Shown here in pieces: positions 26,512 to 35,012 of a DNA stretch of 64,000 nt. The notes beneath the pieces are model-generated. The model saw nothing but the letters and a program-made list of their open reading frames with translations, searched no databases and had not been told where the DNA came from. Numbering within the stretch: position 1 is the first letter of the stretch; each line of letters starts with the position of its first letter. The stretch comes from Neobacillus sp. SuZ13 (GTDB taxonomy: Bacteria > Bacillota > Bacilli > Bacillales > Cytobacillaceae). Location of the stretch: positions 242,501-306,500 of the forward strand of contig NZ_CP126107.1 of NCBI RefSeq assembly GCF_030123365.1. Reading direction: 5' to 3'. The translations under genes and the position numbers were made by a program.

Positions 26512-26734
26512 AAGTATGGCTATATTGATTACTGATAATTCTCGATTATGCCAATGACAATATTTACCTTAATAATTTAAAGTTGCTGCGGCCCCCTTTT
26601 TATTATGAACGCAAAGATTGTGAAACAATGTACTTAAACAAACGGGTGCGTTAGGTGAAGAAGGATTGTCTACTCAAAAACGTTGATTTTAAGCCTTTTC
26701 TTATACACCGTTTCTTTCTATTTTATATGAAAAT

Positions 26735-26757
26735 GAATGGGCGGCATGATGTAATTA
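26735..26757. repeat. attR-like direct repeat (copy of the groEL end)
   Basis: 23 bp identical to 14056-14078. After it both copies continue with CTTAAAnnCCT, so similarity extends loosely beyond the repeat. Confidence 0.75.
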
Positions 26758-26798
26758 GTGCTTAAAAACCTAGTTATATCAACGTTTTGACCGGTAGA

Positions 26799-26814
26799 CG
26801 GACAAATTTGTCCG
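26799..26814. other. 16-bp perfect palindrome
   Basis: CGGACAAATTTGTCCG. Close by, GGACCG-N8-CGGTCC (26939-26958) is another perfect dyad, and GTCCGG/GTCCGC words recur at 26989-27005. These may be integrase or excision-factor sites or relics. Confidence 0.6.
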
Positions 26815-26848
26815 CATAAAGTACAAAAATAAAAAACAACTTTTGCGA

Positions 26849-26900
26849 GAAGACCTTTCGACATTTTGTTAAACTGTTGGGAGGTCTTTTCTTTTATATG
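26849..26900 (-). pseudogene. second integrase tail remnant
   Basis: About 39 of 52 nt equal the left integrase tail (14117-14168). On the minus strand it reads EKTSQQFNKMSKGLL, against EKASHQLSKLMKDLL on the left. It lies 92 nt beyond the right groEL-end repeat, as the first remnant lies just beyond the left one. No upstream integrase part is recognisable. The gap 26901-27176 holds dyads and a short ATG frame after GGAG (27053) that stops after six codons. Confidence 0.55.
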
Positions 26901-27176
26901 AAAAGTAGCCTAGAAGTGTATCAAAAGTGTACGAAAATGGACCGTTTTTAATCGGTCCGGCAAGCGTTATCGATCTGCAAATTATTGTCCGGTGACAGGT
27001 CCGCTTAAGGTTTGATACGATTTTTTTAAATCATACATAGGAGTTGTACAGCATGTCGGAAGTAACGAAGTAAATGGCGATTAAAGAAAGATTTTGGTGT
27101 TTCATCGAAACAAAATAGCCGGATTTGGTGAGTATTCATTGAATGAATTAAGGAATATCACCAGTTAGTGATGGAA

Positions 27177-27296
27177 TTACTTATGGAACATACTCACCGC
27201 AAAACCTGCAGCATAAGCGAGCTTTACGAAAGTGGATAATGCACCGTAACAGCAACCACCTAATAAAACAATAAATGAGTATTGCCAAGTTTTCAT
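27177..27296 (-). pseudogene. EamA/DMT transporter, N-terminal fragment
   Basis: ATG 27296 after AAGGGGAAGTG begins MKTWQYSFIVLLGGCCYGAL and continues STFVKLAYAAGFAV, the first helix of EamA-family permeases, then ends at a stop after 39 codons. A full member has about 300 residues, so this is a truncated start of a gene. Confidence 0.6.
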
Positions 27297-27580
27297 TGTC
27301 ACTTCCCCTTTCAATCTATTAAAAACTATGATGTATCCATTAATTGGTTTTGAAATCCTCTGTTACTTTTCTAAATAAAAAAGCCACATAGCATAGAGAT
27401 TCCTCTAGAAAAATCCAAAAACAAATAGATTTTAGTATACAAACTACTTTTATTACTAAACCAAATAGATAATGAATGTAACGTTCTTGTTGGAACTTAT
27501 TCTGCAAAAAGAAGGACGCTGTGGATTTTTTTCTAAAAAGAACGTTTGACTGGGGGCATAAATAATATCCTTTGCTTTCT

Positions 27581-27630
27581 TTAACATTGAATTTACATTT
27601 TCTTAATGTGGGATTAATGTGGGATTAACA
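27581..27630 (+). promoter_or_regulatory. PhoP box (five direct repeats)
   Basis: TTAACA 27581, TTTACA 27592, TTAATG 27603, TTAATG 27614, TTAACA 27625: five hexamers at an exact 11-bp period, each separated by 5 nt. In B. subtilis PhoP~P binds TTAACA-like repeats with this spacing. They end about 43 nt before a possible -10 TATAAA (27673-27678), suiting activation of the following operon under phosphate starvation. Confidence 0.8.
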
Positions 27631-27704
27631 TTGTGGGATTATGATTAAACCGTAACAAACAGCAAACAACGTTATAAATTCCACATTGAGGAGAGATACT
27701 TTTT

Positions 27705-28811
27705 ATGAATGGAAAGAAGTGGTTCAAGTCGATTCGAGCTGTGATGTTGGGAATAAGTGTACTAGGATTAGCCGCATGTGCAGATACAAAGGAACCGGTT
27801 GCATCAAGTATTAAGGATCCCAACTCGTTAACCATGAAAGAAATCGAAACAAAGGCCAAAAAAGAAGGGGAAGTCAATAGTACCGGTATGCCTGATTCAT
27901 GGGCCAACTGGGGAGAAACATGGGATGAAGTAATGAAAAAATACACATTGAAACACAATGATACAGATTTATCGAGTGCTGAAGAGATTGCTAAAATGGA
28001 ATCGGAAAAAGAGAATGCTACCGCGGATATCGGTGATGTAGGGATGTCCTTTGGACCGGTTGCTGAACAAAAGGGATTAACACTACCATATAAAACTTCC
28101 TATTGGGATGAAGTGCCGGACTGGGCAAAGGATGATAACGGGGACTGGGTTGTCGGCTACCAAGGAACCATTGCCTTCTTAACAAATAAAGAATTAGTGA
28201 AAAATCCGCCAAAATCATGGGATGACATCCTAAAAGGAAACTACAAAGTAACCGTTGGAGATGTGCAGCGTGGAACACAGAACCAAATGGCCGTTCTTGC
28301 AGCCGCTATCGCTTACGGTGGCGATGAAAAAAATCTTCAACCGGGAATTGCCTTTTTTACGAAGCTTGCGAAGCAAGGACGTCTTAGCTTAACAGATGCC
28401 AAGCCTGCTAACATCGAAAAAGGGGAAGTAGAAGTGGCCCTTGTTTGGGATTTCAATGCCCTTGGTTATGCAGAACAAATCAATCGTGATCAATTCGATG
28501 TTACCATTCCGAAAGAAGGTTCAGTCGTAAGCGGCTATACCACGATTATTAACAAATATGCGAAGCATCCTTATGCCGCAATGGCCGCTAGGGAATATAT
28601 CTTAAGTGACGAGGGACAAATTAACCTGGCTAAAGGATATGCCCGTCCTATCCGTGATAACGTAAAGCTCCCTAAAGAAGTAGCGGATAAAATGGTACCA
28701 AAAGATGAGTACAAGAATGCCAAACCAATCAAAGATTTCAAAGCTTGGGAAGAAACGGCTAAAACCCTTCCGCAGCTTTGGCAGGAAGAGGTGTTAGTCC
28801 ATGTCAAATAA
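27705..28811 (+). CDS. ABC transporter substrate-binding lipoprotein (Fe3+/spermidine/2-AEP-like family)
   Basis: 368 aa, lipoprotein signal with lipobox LAAC (Cys25). The rest is a class II-type binding protein (GEVNSTGMPDSWANWGETWD, YQGTIAFLTNKELVKNPPKS, PYAAMAAREYILSDEGQINL). It heads an operon with two permeases and a PotA-like ATPase. The PhoP box upstream and the hydrolase downstream suggest a phosphorus compound such as a phosphodiester or phosphonate as ligand; the sequence itself does not show it. Overlaps the next gene by 11 nt. Confidence 0.82.
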   Translation: MNGKKWFKSIRAVMLGISVLGLAACADTKEPVASSIKDPNSLTMKEIETKAKKEGEVNSTGMPDSWANWGETWDEVMKKYTLKHNDTDLSSAEEIAKMESEKENATADIGDVGMSFGPVAEQKGLTLPYKTSYWDEVPDWAKDDNGDWVVGYQGTIAFLTNKELVKNPPKSWDDILKGNYKVTVGDVQRGTQNQMAVLAAAIAYGGDEKNLQPGIAFFTKLAKQGRLSLTDAKPANIEKGEVEVALVWDFNALGYAEQINRDQFDVTIPKEGSVVSGYTTIINKYAKHPYAAMAAREYILSDEGQINLAKGYARPIRDNVKLPKEVADKMVPKDEYKNAKPIKDFKAWEETAKTLPQLWQEEVLVHVK

Positions 28812-29634
28812 AGTAATAGCTATTGTTGTGGATGGGATGAGATACGATAAAGCCTGTGAGGCTCTTGGATATATTCAACATCTGGTAGAAACCAATCAGG
28901 CGGCACTATACAAGATTAAATCGGAGCTTCCTAGTCTTTCCCGTCCATTATATGAAGTGTTGCTTACTGGTACACCGGCATCGATGAACGGCATTACCTC
29001 GAATCAAGCTGTGCAGCTTTCCACCGAGAAAAGTCTCTTTCATCTGACGAAGGAGAACGGGTTAAGGAACGGAGCAGTAGCCTATTACTGGGTAAGTGAA
29101 CTGTATAATCGCGCTCCATTTGTGTTTGTTGAAGACCGCGAGCAAGAGGATTCTTCTAAGCCGATTCAATACGGGAAATTTTATTGGGATGATGATTATC
29201 CAGACAGCCATGTGTTAATGGATGCGGAAGCTTTGCGCCGAAAGCATGACCCACATTTTTTATATATTCATCCGCTTGGTGTTGACGTAAAAGGGGAAGC
29301 TTTTGGTTCGGAATCCAAAGAATACCGTGAACAAATCTTAAAGATGGGAAGCTTGCTCGCACAGCTTTTGCCAATTTGGATGAACGAAGGCTACCATATT
29401 TTGATAACATCCGATCATGGCATGAGTGAATATGGGAATCACGGCGGCATAACGGATGGTGAGCGTGATGTACCGCTATTTATCATCAGTCCAAAAGTAG
29501 AGAATGGGGTCCACAATGAGGTCGTTCCACAATTGGCTTTTGCCCCGCTAGTTTGTGAACTGTTAGAGATCGTACCATCCGATAAAATGATCAACTATTC
29601 ATTGCCAGGACTTAAGAGAAAAGTGAACGTTTAA
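28801..29634 (+). CDS. alkaline phosphatase-superfamily hydrolase (phosphodiesterase or phosphonate hydrolase type)
   Basis: 277 aa without signal peptide, so cytoplasmic. IAIVVDGMRYD carries the first metal aspartate; SLSRPLYEVLLTGTPA fits the nucleophile block; ITSDHGMSEYGNHGG gives the DH metal pair and a further histidine. This is the pattern of nucleotide pyrophosphatase and phosphonoacetate hydrolase relatives. Its place between a binding protein and permeases, behind a PhoP box, suggests that it cleaves the imported compound to release phosphate. Exact substrate unknown. Confidence 0.8.
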   Translation: MSNKVIAIVVDGMRYDKACEALGYIQHLVETNQAALYKIKSELPSLSRPLYEVLLTGTPASMNGITSNQAVQLSTEKSLFHLTKENGLRNGAVAYYWVSELYNRAPFVFVEDREQEDSSKPIQYGKFYWDDDYPDSHVLMDAEALRRKHDPHFLYIHPLGVDVKGEAFGSESKEYREQILKMGSLLAQLLPIWMNEGYHILITSDHGMSEYGNHGGITDGERDVPLFIISPKVENGVHNEVVPQLAFAPLVCELLEIVPSDKMINYSLPGLKRKVNV

Positions 29635-29654
29635 ATTTCCGAAAAAAGACTGCT

Positions 29655-29761
29655 GGGAATTGGTTTTACGATTTGGCTGTGTAAAGGTTATTTACCCATG
29701 TTGATTGGAGCAGAAATCAACAGGTAAGTATAACACAGCCTCCGATTTATAACCAATTCCC
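29655..29761 (+). other. long nested inverted repeat between hydrolase and permease genes
   Basis: GGGAATTGGTT (29655-29665) pairs with AACCAATTCCC (29751-29761); GGCTGTGT (29675-29682) with ACACAGCC (29733-29740); TTGATT (29701-29706) with AATCAA (29715-29720). The whole intergenic RNA would fold into one long hairpin; no T-run follows, so it is not a standard terminator. Confidence 0.75.
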
Positions 29762-29794
29762 CTATTATAAGTGAAAATAGAGGAGAGAGAGGCC

Positions 29795-30649
29795 TTGCGA
29801 AAAATAAACAAACAAAAATTTTACTTATTAGCTCTCTTACTGCCATTTATTTTGTTTGTGATTGGGTTTGAAATCGGCCCATTAGTGGCCATGCTGAAGG
29901 ATAGTTTTCATGCAGACGATGGAATTCAAGTTACGATTCAGCAATATGTAACGATTTTAAAAAGTAAATTTTACTTGCAATCGATTCAAAATAGCCTTGT
30001 CATTTCGTTGGTTTCTGCTGTCATTTCTGTGATCATCGCGGTGATCGCCGCCTATTCATTTACAAAGTTTTCGCAAAAAATCCAAAATCGCTTACTGATG
30101 ATTGCCAATATGACTTCCAATTTTGAAGGCATTCCGCTTTCCTTTTCCTATATTATTTTACTTGGAAACAATGGATTGTTCACGCTGCTTTTTTCAAAGA
30201 TGGGTTTAGATGTATTTGCAGGCTTTAATTTATATTCTTGGACAGGTCTCATTCTCGTCTATATTTATTTTCAAATTCCGCTCGCAGTTATGCTGATTTA
30301 TCCATCGTATCATGGAATTAAAGAGCACTGGAAGGAAGCTTCATCTTTATTAGGCGGAACCAAAGTATCATTTTGGCTTCACATCGGGATTCCGGTTTTG
30401 CTTCCAAGCATTGCCGGTACCTTCAGTATTTTGTTTGCGAATGCGATGGGCGCTTATGCGACCGCCTATGCATTGGTCGGAAGCAACTATAATTTATTAT
30501 CATTGCAAATTGCCTCTTTAGTCTCGAGTGACGTGACCTTAAAGCCGCAGCTAGGCAGTGCGATGGGCGTTCTTCTAGCTTCGACCATGATCGGGGCGAT
30601 GTGGTTCAATAATCGAATGATGCGCCGCATTAGGAGGGATTTACGATGA
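29795..30649 (+). CDS. ABC transporter permease (PotB/PhnU-like)
   Basis: 284 aa from TTG 29795, which follows GAGGAGAGAGAGG; a GTG at 29771 lies upstream of that ribosome site. Six membrane segments; the EAA loop is HWKEASSLLGGTKVSFWLHIGIPV. The family includes spermidine, iron and 2-aminoethylphosphonate permeases. Overlaps the second permease by 4 nt. Confidence 0.82.
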   Translation: MRKINKQKFYLLALLLPFILFVIGFEIGPLVAMLKDSFHADDGIQVTIQQYVTILKSKFYLQSIQNSLVISLVSAVISVIIAVIAAYSFTKFSQKIQNRLLMIANMTSNFEGIPLSFSYIILLGNNGLFTLLFSKMGLDVFAGFNLYSWTGLILVYIYFQIPLAVMLIYPSYHGIKEHWKEASSLLGGTKVSFWLHIGIPVLLPSIAGTFSILFANAMGAYATAYALVGSNYNLLSLQIASLVSSDVTLKPQLGSAMGVLLASTMIGAMWFNNRMMRRIRRDLR

Positions 30650-31521
30650 AAACTTCACTGAGCTTTCATAAAGTAGTCGTTGGTTTACTTGTGATTTATT
30701 TATTAATCCCGCTGGCAGGATCGTTTTTATTCTCGATCGCCGGCAAATGGGATCACACCATTCTGCCTGAGAGTTTTACGATGAAATGGTATATCGAATT
30801 ATTTCAAGATGAACGGTTTTACAGTGCACTGCAGCATACGTTGTTTTTAATTGTTGTAACGGTTGGTCTTAGTGTGGTGATTATGCTTCCAACTATATTT
30901 ATCATTACCGTCTATTTCAGCAAATGGGAAGGATGGCTCCAAGCAGCCGCTATGCTTCCTTATGGAATCCCTCCGATTGTTGGGGCTGTGGGCTTGATCA
31001 GGGTCTATTCAAATGGACCGCTTCAAATTACCGGAACACCGTGGATTTTGGTTGGTGCTTATTTCATCACGATATTACCATTTATGTATCAAGGTATTCG
31101 TAACAGCCTTCGGACGGTGAATGCGGTCCAGCTTGTCGATGCAGCTGAATTACTGGGCGCTACCAAATTTCAGGCGTTGCGCACCGTCGTGTTTCCGAAC
31201 ATTATCTCTGGTATTTTGGTGTCTACCCTATTATCTGTCGCGCTGTTATTTAGTGAATTTGCGTTTGCGAATTTGCTTGTCGGAGGCCGATTTGAGACGA
31301 TTCAAATTTATCTTGCTGACAAATTAAACAGCAGCGGTCACTTAACAAGTGCCATTGTGATTACGTATTACTCAATCATTTTACTGTTAACGGGAACGGT
31401 ATTAAAACTTACGTTTAAAAAAGAAAAAGTTCCTGGCTTTTCTTCGAAAAAACGATCTGTATTATTTTTAAATAAACCATACCGTCAAAAAAATACAGCT
31501 TTAGAAGGTGATAATTCATGA
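30646..31521 (+). CDS. ABC transporter permease (PotC/PhnV-like)
   Basis: 291 aa, six membrane segments, EAA loop LVDAAELLGATKFQALRTVVFP, and a basic C-terminal tail. Ribosome site GGAGG; overlaps the ATPase gene by 4 nt. Partner of the preceding permease. Confidence 0.85.
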   Translation: MKTSLSFHKVVVGLLVIYLLIPLAGSFLFSIAGKWDHTILPESFTMKWYIELFQDERFYSALQHTLFLIVVTVGLSVVIMLPTIFIITVYFSKWEGWLQAAAMLPYGIPPIVGAVGLIRVYSNGPLQITGTPWILVGAYFITILPFMYQGIRNSLRTVNAVQLVDAAELLGATKFQALRTVVFPNIISGILVSTLLSVALLFSEFAFANLLVGGRFETIQIYLADKLNSSGHLTSAIVITYYSIILLLTGTVLKLTFKKEKVPGFSSKKRSVLFLNKPYRQKNTALEGDNS

Positions 31522-32531
31522 GTTATGTAACGATTGATCAAGTGACGAAGGGCTATCATCAACAAGTCGTGTTAGAAAATATTTCGTTGACCTTAAAAAA
31601 GGGAGAATTTGCGACCCTTCTTGGACAAAGCGGATGCGGAAAAAGTACCTTATTGCGATCGATCGCCGGACTTGAAGACGTAGATTCAGGAACTATCTTC
31701 ATTGATGGGAAGGATATCACTCATGTATCTCCGCGTCAGCGTGAAGTCGGTATGGTGTTTCAGTCCTATGCACTGTTCCCGAATATGAATGTTTTTGATA
31801 ATATCGCCTACGGCCTTAAAATGAAGAAGGCAAAAAATATCAAATCAAGAGTAACGAAGATGATTGAACTCGTCGATTTAGTTGGAAAAGAGCAATCTTA
31901 TCCACATCAATTATCTGGCGGTCAACAACAAAGGGTCGCTCTTGCCCGTGCGCTTGTCATGGAACCAAAAGTACTGCTTTTGGATGAGCCGTTAAGTGCA
32001 TTGGATGCGAAAATCAGAAAAAACTTGCAAAAGGAATTAAAAAGGATCCAGAAAGAATTAGACATCACCACGATTTTTGTGACCCATGATCAGGAAGAAG
32101 CGATGACGATGTCGGACCGGATTTTTGTCATGAATAAAGGAAAAATTGTTCAGTCCGGTTCTCCAGTAGAAATTTATACTTCTCCAGTCAATACCTTTGT
32201 GGCGAAATTTATCGGAAATTACAATGTTTTGAGTATGGAAGTTTTCCACCAACTTGTTCACAGCACAGAGCTGAACGGGAAGGAAGTAGCCATTCGTCCG
32301 GAAGTTTTACAAATTGTTCCAGCTGATGAGGATCAGATGAGTGTACAATCGAACTGGGGAATTAAAGGGTTCGTAAAAGATGTTTCAATGACAGGTAATG
32401 TCCTGAGATATGAAGTAGAAACTGAAGGGGCAGCTTTACTTGTCGACGACCTTCATCACAAGGGGAAAATGCTTGAACAAGGGGAGCAGGTTCAGATTTT
32501 TGTACCGAAAAAAGAATGCATTATTTTATGA
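31518..32531 (+). CDS. ABC transporter ATP-binding protein (PotA/UgpC-like)
   Basis: 337 aa. Walker A GQSGCGKST, signature LSGGQQQR, Walker B VLLLDEPLSALD, H-loop ITTIFVTHDQEEAMT, and a C-terminal TOBE-like domain (VAIRPEVLQIVP...). It energises the two permeases encoded before it. Confidence 0.88.
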   Translation: MSYVTIDQVTKGYHQQVVLENISLTLKKGEFATLLGQSGCGKSTLLRSIAGLEDVDSGTIFIDGKDITHVSPRQREVGMVFQSYALFPNMNVFDNIAYGLKMKKAKNIKSRVTKMIELVDLVGKEQSYPHQLSGGQQQRVALARALVMEPKVLLLDEPLSALDAKIRKNLQKELKRIQKELDITTIFVTHDQEEAMTMSDRIFVMNKGKIVQSGSPVEIYTSPVNTFVAKFIGNYNVLSMEVFHQLVHSTELNGKEVAIRPEVLQIVPADEDQMSVQSNWGIKGFVKDVSMTGNVLRYEVETEGAALLVDDLHHKGKMLEQGEQVQIFVPKKECIIL

Positions 32532-32546
32532 TCTGGAGGAAGTCAA

Positions 32547-33329
32547 ATGTCCGTTTTGCCAGAAGAACGAAAAAATGAAATTTTAAAAGAATTGAATAGA
32601 GAGGGAAAAGTAAAAGTCATCGACTTAGTGGAGCAGTTTCAGGTTTCGGAGGAAACAATCCGCCGTGACTTGATGCTTTTAGAGGAAAAAGGACTTTTAA
32701 AGAGGGTTTACGGCGGAGCGATTAAATCGGTTTTTCCATTTGAGGAGCCCCCATTCGCACATCGTACAACCGTGAACCAAGAAGCGAAAGTGAAGATAGG
32801 GAAAAAAGCAGTAGAACTTATTTCTAACGGTGATGTCATTGCCATTGATGTAGGGACCACCATGCTTGAATTTGCGAAATGTATTCAGGATAAAAAGGAT
32901 ATTACCATCATCACCAATTCACTTCCTGTTTCATCTGTATTGACCGAATCGCTCAATCAAAATAAGTTTACAGGCCAAATTTTATTACTAGGCGGACTAT
33001 TGGATCCGAAGCAGCAGTCAATTAGCGGCAGTTTTACTGAACAGACCTTAGAACAATTTAATATTAATAAAGCGTTTATTTCTGCTGGCGGTGTTTCGAT
33101 TCAAAATGGGGTTAGTAATTATCATTTGCATGAAACATTGGTTTCACGCAAGATGGTCGAGGTATCCAAGCAAGTAATCTTGTTAACCGATTCTTCTAAA
33201 ATGGATGTTGATACTTTTTGTAAAGTTTGTCCTCTCAAAAAAGTAGATGTGTTTGTTTGTGAGCAAGCAATGCCAGAGGCATGGAAGAATCATCCACAAT
33301 TAGGAAAACTCAATTGGATTCAGGCATAG
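32547..33329 (+). CDS. DeoR/GlpR-family transcriptional regulator
   Basis: 260 aa. N-terminal DeoR helix-turn-helix (ERKNEILKELNREGKVKVID and VSEETIRRDLMLLEEKGLLKRVYGGA), then the sugar-phosphate-binding DeoRC domain with VIAIDVGTTMLEFAK and LLLGGLLDPKQQSISG. Such repressors are released by phosphorylated intermediates, so it could sense a product of the pathway. Read with the ABC genes (15-nt gap). Confidence 0.86.
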   Translation: MSVLPEERKNEILKELNREGKVKVIDLVEQFQVSEETIRRDLMLLEEKGLLKRVYGGAIKSVFPFEEPPFAHRTTVNQEAKVKIGKKAVELISNGDVIAIDVGTTMLEFAKCIQDKKDITIITNSLPVSSVLTESLNQNKFTGQILLLGGLLDPKQQSISGSFTEQTLEQFNINKAFISAGGVSIQNGVSNYHLHETLVSRKMVEVSKQVILLTDSSKMDVDTFCKVCPLKKVDVFVCEQAMPEAWKNHPQLGKLNWIQA

Positions 33330-33422
33330 TCGATTAAGTACAGGAAATATAGGGATGACAAGAGGGGGTTCTCTCTTTTTTTATTGGATTTATTAAAAAA
33401 TGAGAAAAGGAGTTTCAAACTT

Positions 33423-34286
33423 ATGAGCTTCATTTCGATTGATTTGGATGGGACATTATTAAACGGCGAGAATGAAATTAGTGAAGAAAATAAAAAGGCG
33501 ATTCAATATGCCAAGGGCCGAGGTATTGAGGTCATTATTTCAACAGGTCGTGCTTATTTCGATGTTCAGACAATTTGTAAAAAAGCCGGGATTTCTCCCT
33601 ATATCATCGGGACAAATGGTGCAACCACTCATTCGAAAGACGGAAAGGTTATTTCCTCTATTCCGATATCGAAAGAGCGAGTCGAATCCATTCTAAAGTG
33701 GCTGAATGAACGGGATTTTTATTATGAAGTGTTTACCGACAAAGCCATTTATACGCTAGAGAAGAGGAGAGAATATTTTTATCAAGAGATTCAGCGTATG
33801 AAAAGCACGGATTTATATAAAGAGACTGCAACAGAAGCGGAAAGACAATTGGATCAGTTTGGATATGTTCTTGTTGAAAACTATCCTGACATCCTAAAAC
33901 AGGAGGAAGAAGTTTTTAATATTGTAGCCTGTTCTTTTGATCAAAAGAAACTAGCCGAAGCCTGGGACCGATTCAATATGATTGGTGAGTTAGGGGTAGT
34001 TTCATCGGCTGAACATAACATTGAAATTACGAATATTAGTGCTTCAAAGGGAAATGCCCTTGAAAAAATGGCGATTTTGATGAATGTGTCCTTAGAAAAA
34101 TCTATGGCCATCGGAGATAGCAACAATGATTTATCCATGTTCCGGAAAGTTGGATACAGTGTAGCGATGGGAAATGCAAAAGATGACATTAAAGCTGTTT
34201 GTACCACAACAACCCTTAAAAATGATGACGATGGGGTGGCTCACGCGATTTATCAATTTATGGAGAACTACGTTCTTCAAAAATAA
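33423..34286 (+). CDS. HAD-superfamily phosphatase, Cof type
   Basis: 287 aa from ATG 33423, which follows AAAAGGAG. Motif I SIDLDGTLLNG (Asp7, Asp9), motif II ISTGR, a C2B-type cap, and motif IV AIGDSNNDLSMF. Cof enzymes remove phosphate from sugar phosphates or nucleotides. Its position at the end of the putative phosphate-regulated operon suggests it dephosphorylates a pathway intermediate; substrate not shown. Confidence 0.85.
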   Translation: MSFISIDLDGTLLNGENEISEENKKAIQYAKGRGIEVIISTGRAYFDVQTICKKAGISPYIIGTNGATTHSKDGKVISSIPISKERVESILKWLNERDFYYEVFTDKAIYTLEKRREYFYQEIQRMKSTDLYKETATEAERQLDQFGYVLVENYPDILKQEEEVFNIVACSFDQKKLAEAWDRFNMIGELGVVSSAEHNIEITNISASKGNALEKMAILMNVSLEKSMAIGDSNNDLSMFRKVGYSVAMGNAKDDIKAVCTTTTLKNDDDGVAHAIYQFMENYVLQK

Positions 34287-34313
34287 GTGTCATGTGTTGA
34301 AGGAGAGAACAAT

Positions 34314-34667
34314 ATGGCATGGATTTATATTTTAATAGCAGGATTGTTGGAAATTTGCTGGGTGATCGGTCTTAAATATTCACATGGATTTACCATTCTA
34401 ATCCCCAGCATCATAACAGTAGTTATCATACTCTTTAGTTTCTTTTTGCTTTCAAAAGCGTTACATTCTATTCCCATAGGAACGGGTTACGCTATTTTTA
34501 CTGGATTTGGAACGGTCGGTACAATCTCAGTCGGGATGCTTTTTTGGGGAGAGACTATTAATCTATCGAAAATATTTTTTGTGACGTTAATGATTGCAGG
34601 GATCATTGGATTAAAAATAAGCCCAGCAGGACCTAAAACAGCAAAGAAAATGAATATTGGGGGATGA
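34314..34667 (+). CDS. SMR-family transporter subunit (YkkC/Gdx-like)
   Basis: 117 aa, four membrane helices, from ATG 34314 after AAGGAGAG. GLLEICWVIGLKYSHGF holds the SMR glutamate and the W...GLK pattern of guanidinium-type (Gdx/YkkC) proteins; GTGYAIFTGFGTVG follows. It overlaps nothing and is 4 nt from the second subunit, so the pair probably forms a heterodimer. No guanidine riboswitch is visible upstream. Confidence 0.82.
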   Translation: MAWIYILIAGLLEICWVIGLKYSHGFTILIPSIITVVIILFSFFLLSKALHSIPIGTGYAIFTGFGTVGTISVGMLFWGETINLSKIFFVTLMIAGIIGLKISPAGPKTAKKMNIGG

Positions 34668-34671
34668 TTCA

Positions 34672-34992
34672 ATGGCTTGGTTTTTTCTTGTTATCGCCGG
34701 CTTTGCCGAGATTGGCAGTGTGATTAGCATGAAACGAGCAGACGGGTTTAATAAATGGCTTCCTACCATAATTTGTTTAATTTGTGGGAGTTTAAGCTTT
34801 TATTTTCTTTCATTAGCTGTAACTTCCCTTCCATTGGGGACTGCCTATGCAATATGGACGGGTATGGGCACTGTTGGAGGTGTTTTAGCCGGTATGTTCT
34901 TCTTTCATGAGCCTAAAAGTCTGCGATCAACTTTTTGGATAATGTGTATTATTGCAGGGGCTGTAGGTGTTAACATAACATCTGGACAGTAA
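34672..34992 (+). CDS. SMR-family transporter subunit (YkkD-like partner)
   Basis: 106 aa, four helices, ATG 34672 after [23 protein letters not shown] carries the membrane glutamate; [15 protein letters not shown] is the usual third-helix motif. Differences from the preceding subunit (no GLK, fewer basic loop residues) suggest a dual-topology-type heterodimer. Cation substrate unknown. Confidence 0.82.
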   Translation: MAWFFLVIAGFAEIGSVISMKRADGFNKWLPTIICLICGSLSFYFLSLAVTSLPLGTAYAIWTGMGTVGGVLAGMFFFHEPKSLRSTFWIMCIIAGAVGVNITSGQ

Positions 34993-35012
34993 CCTTATGG
35001 GGGATAAAAGCG

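Noticed and set aside
27607..27641. Three TGTGGGATTA direct repeats could be iterons of a plasmid-type origin.
   Set aside because: The exact 11-bp period belongs to the TTAACA-like hexamers extending further upstream, and a transporter operon follows; a PhoP box explains the pattern better. No Rep gene is near.
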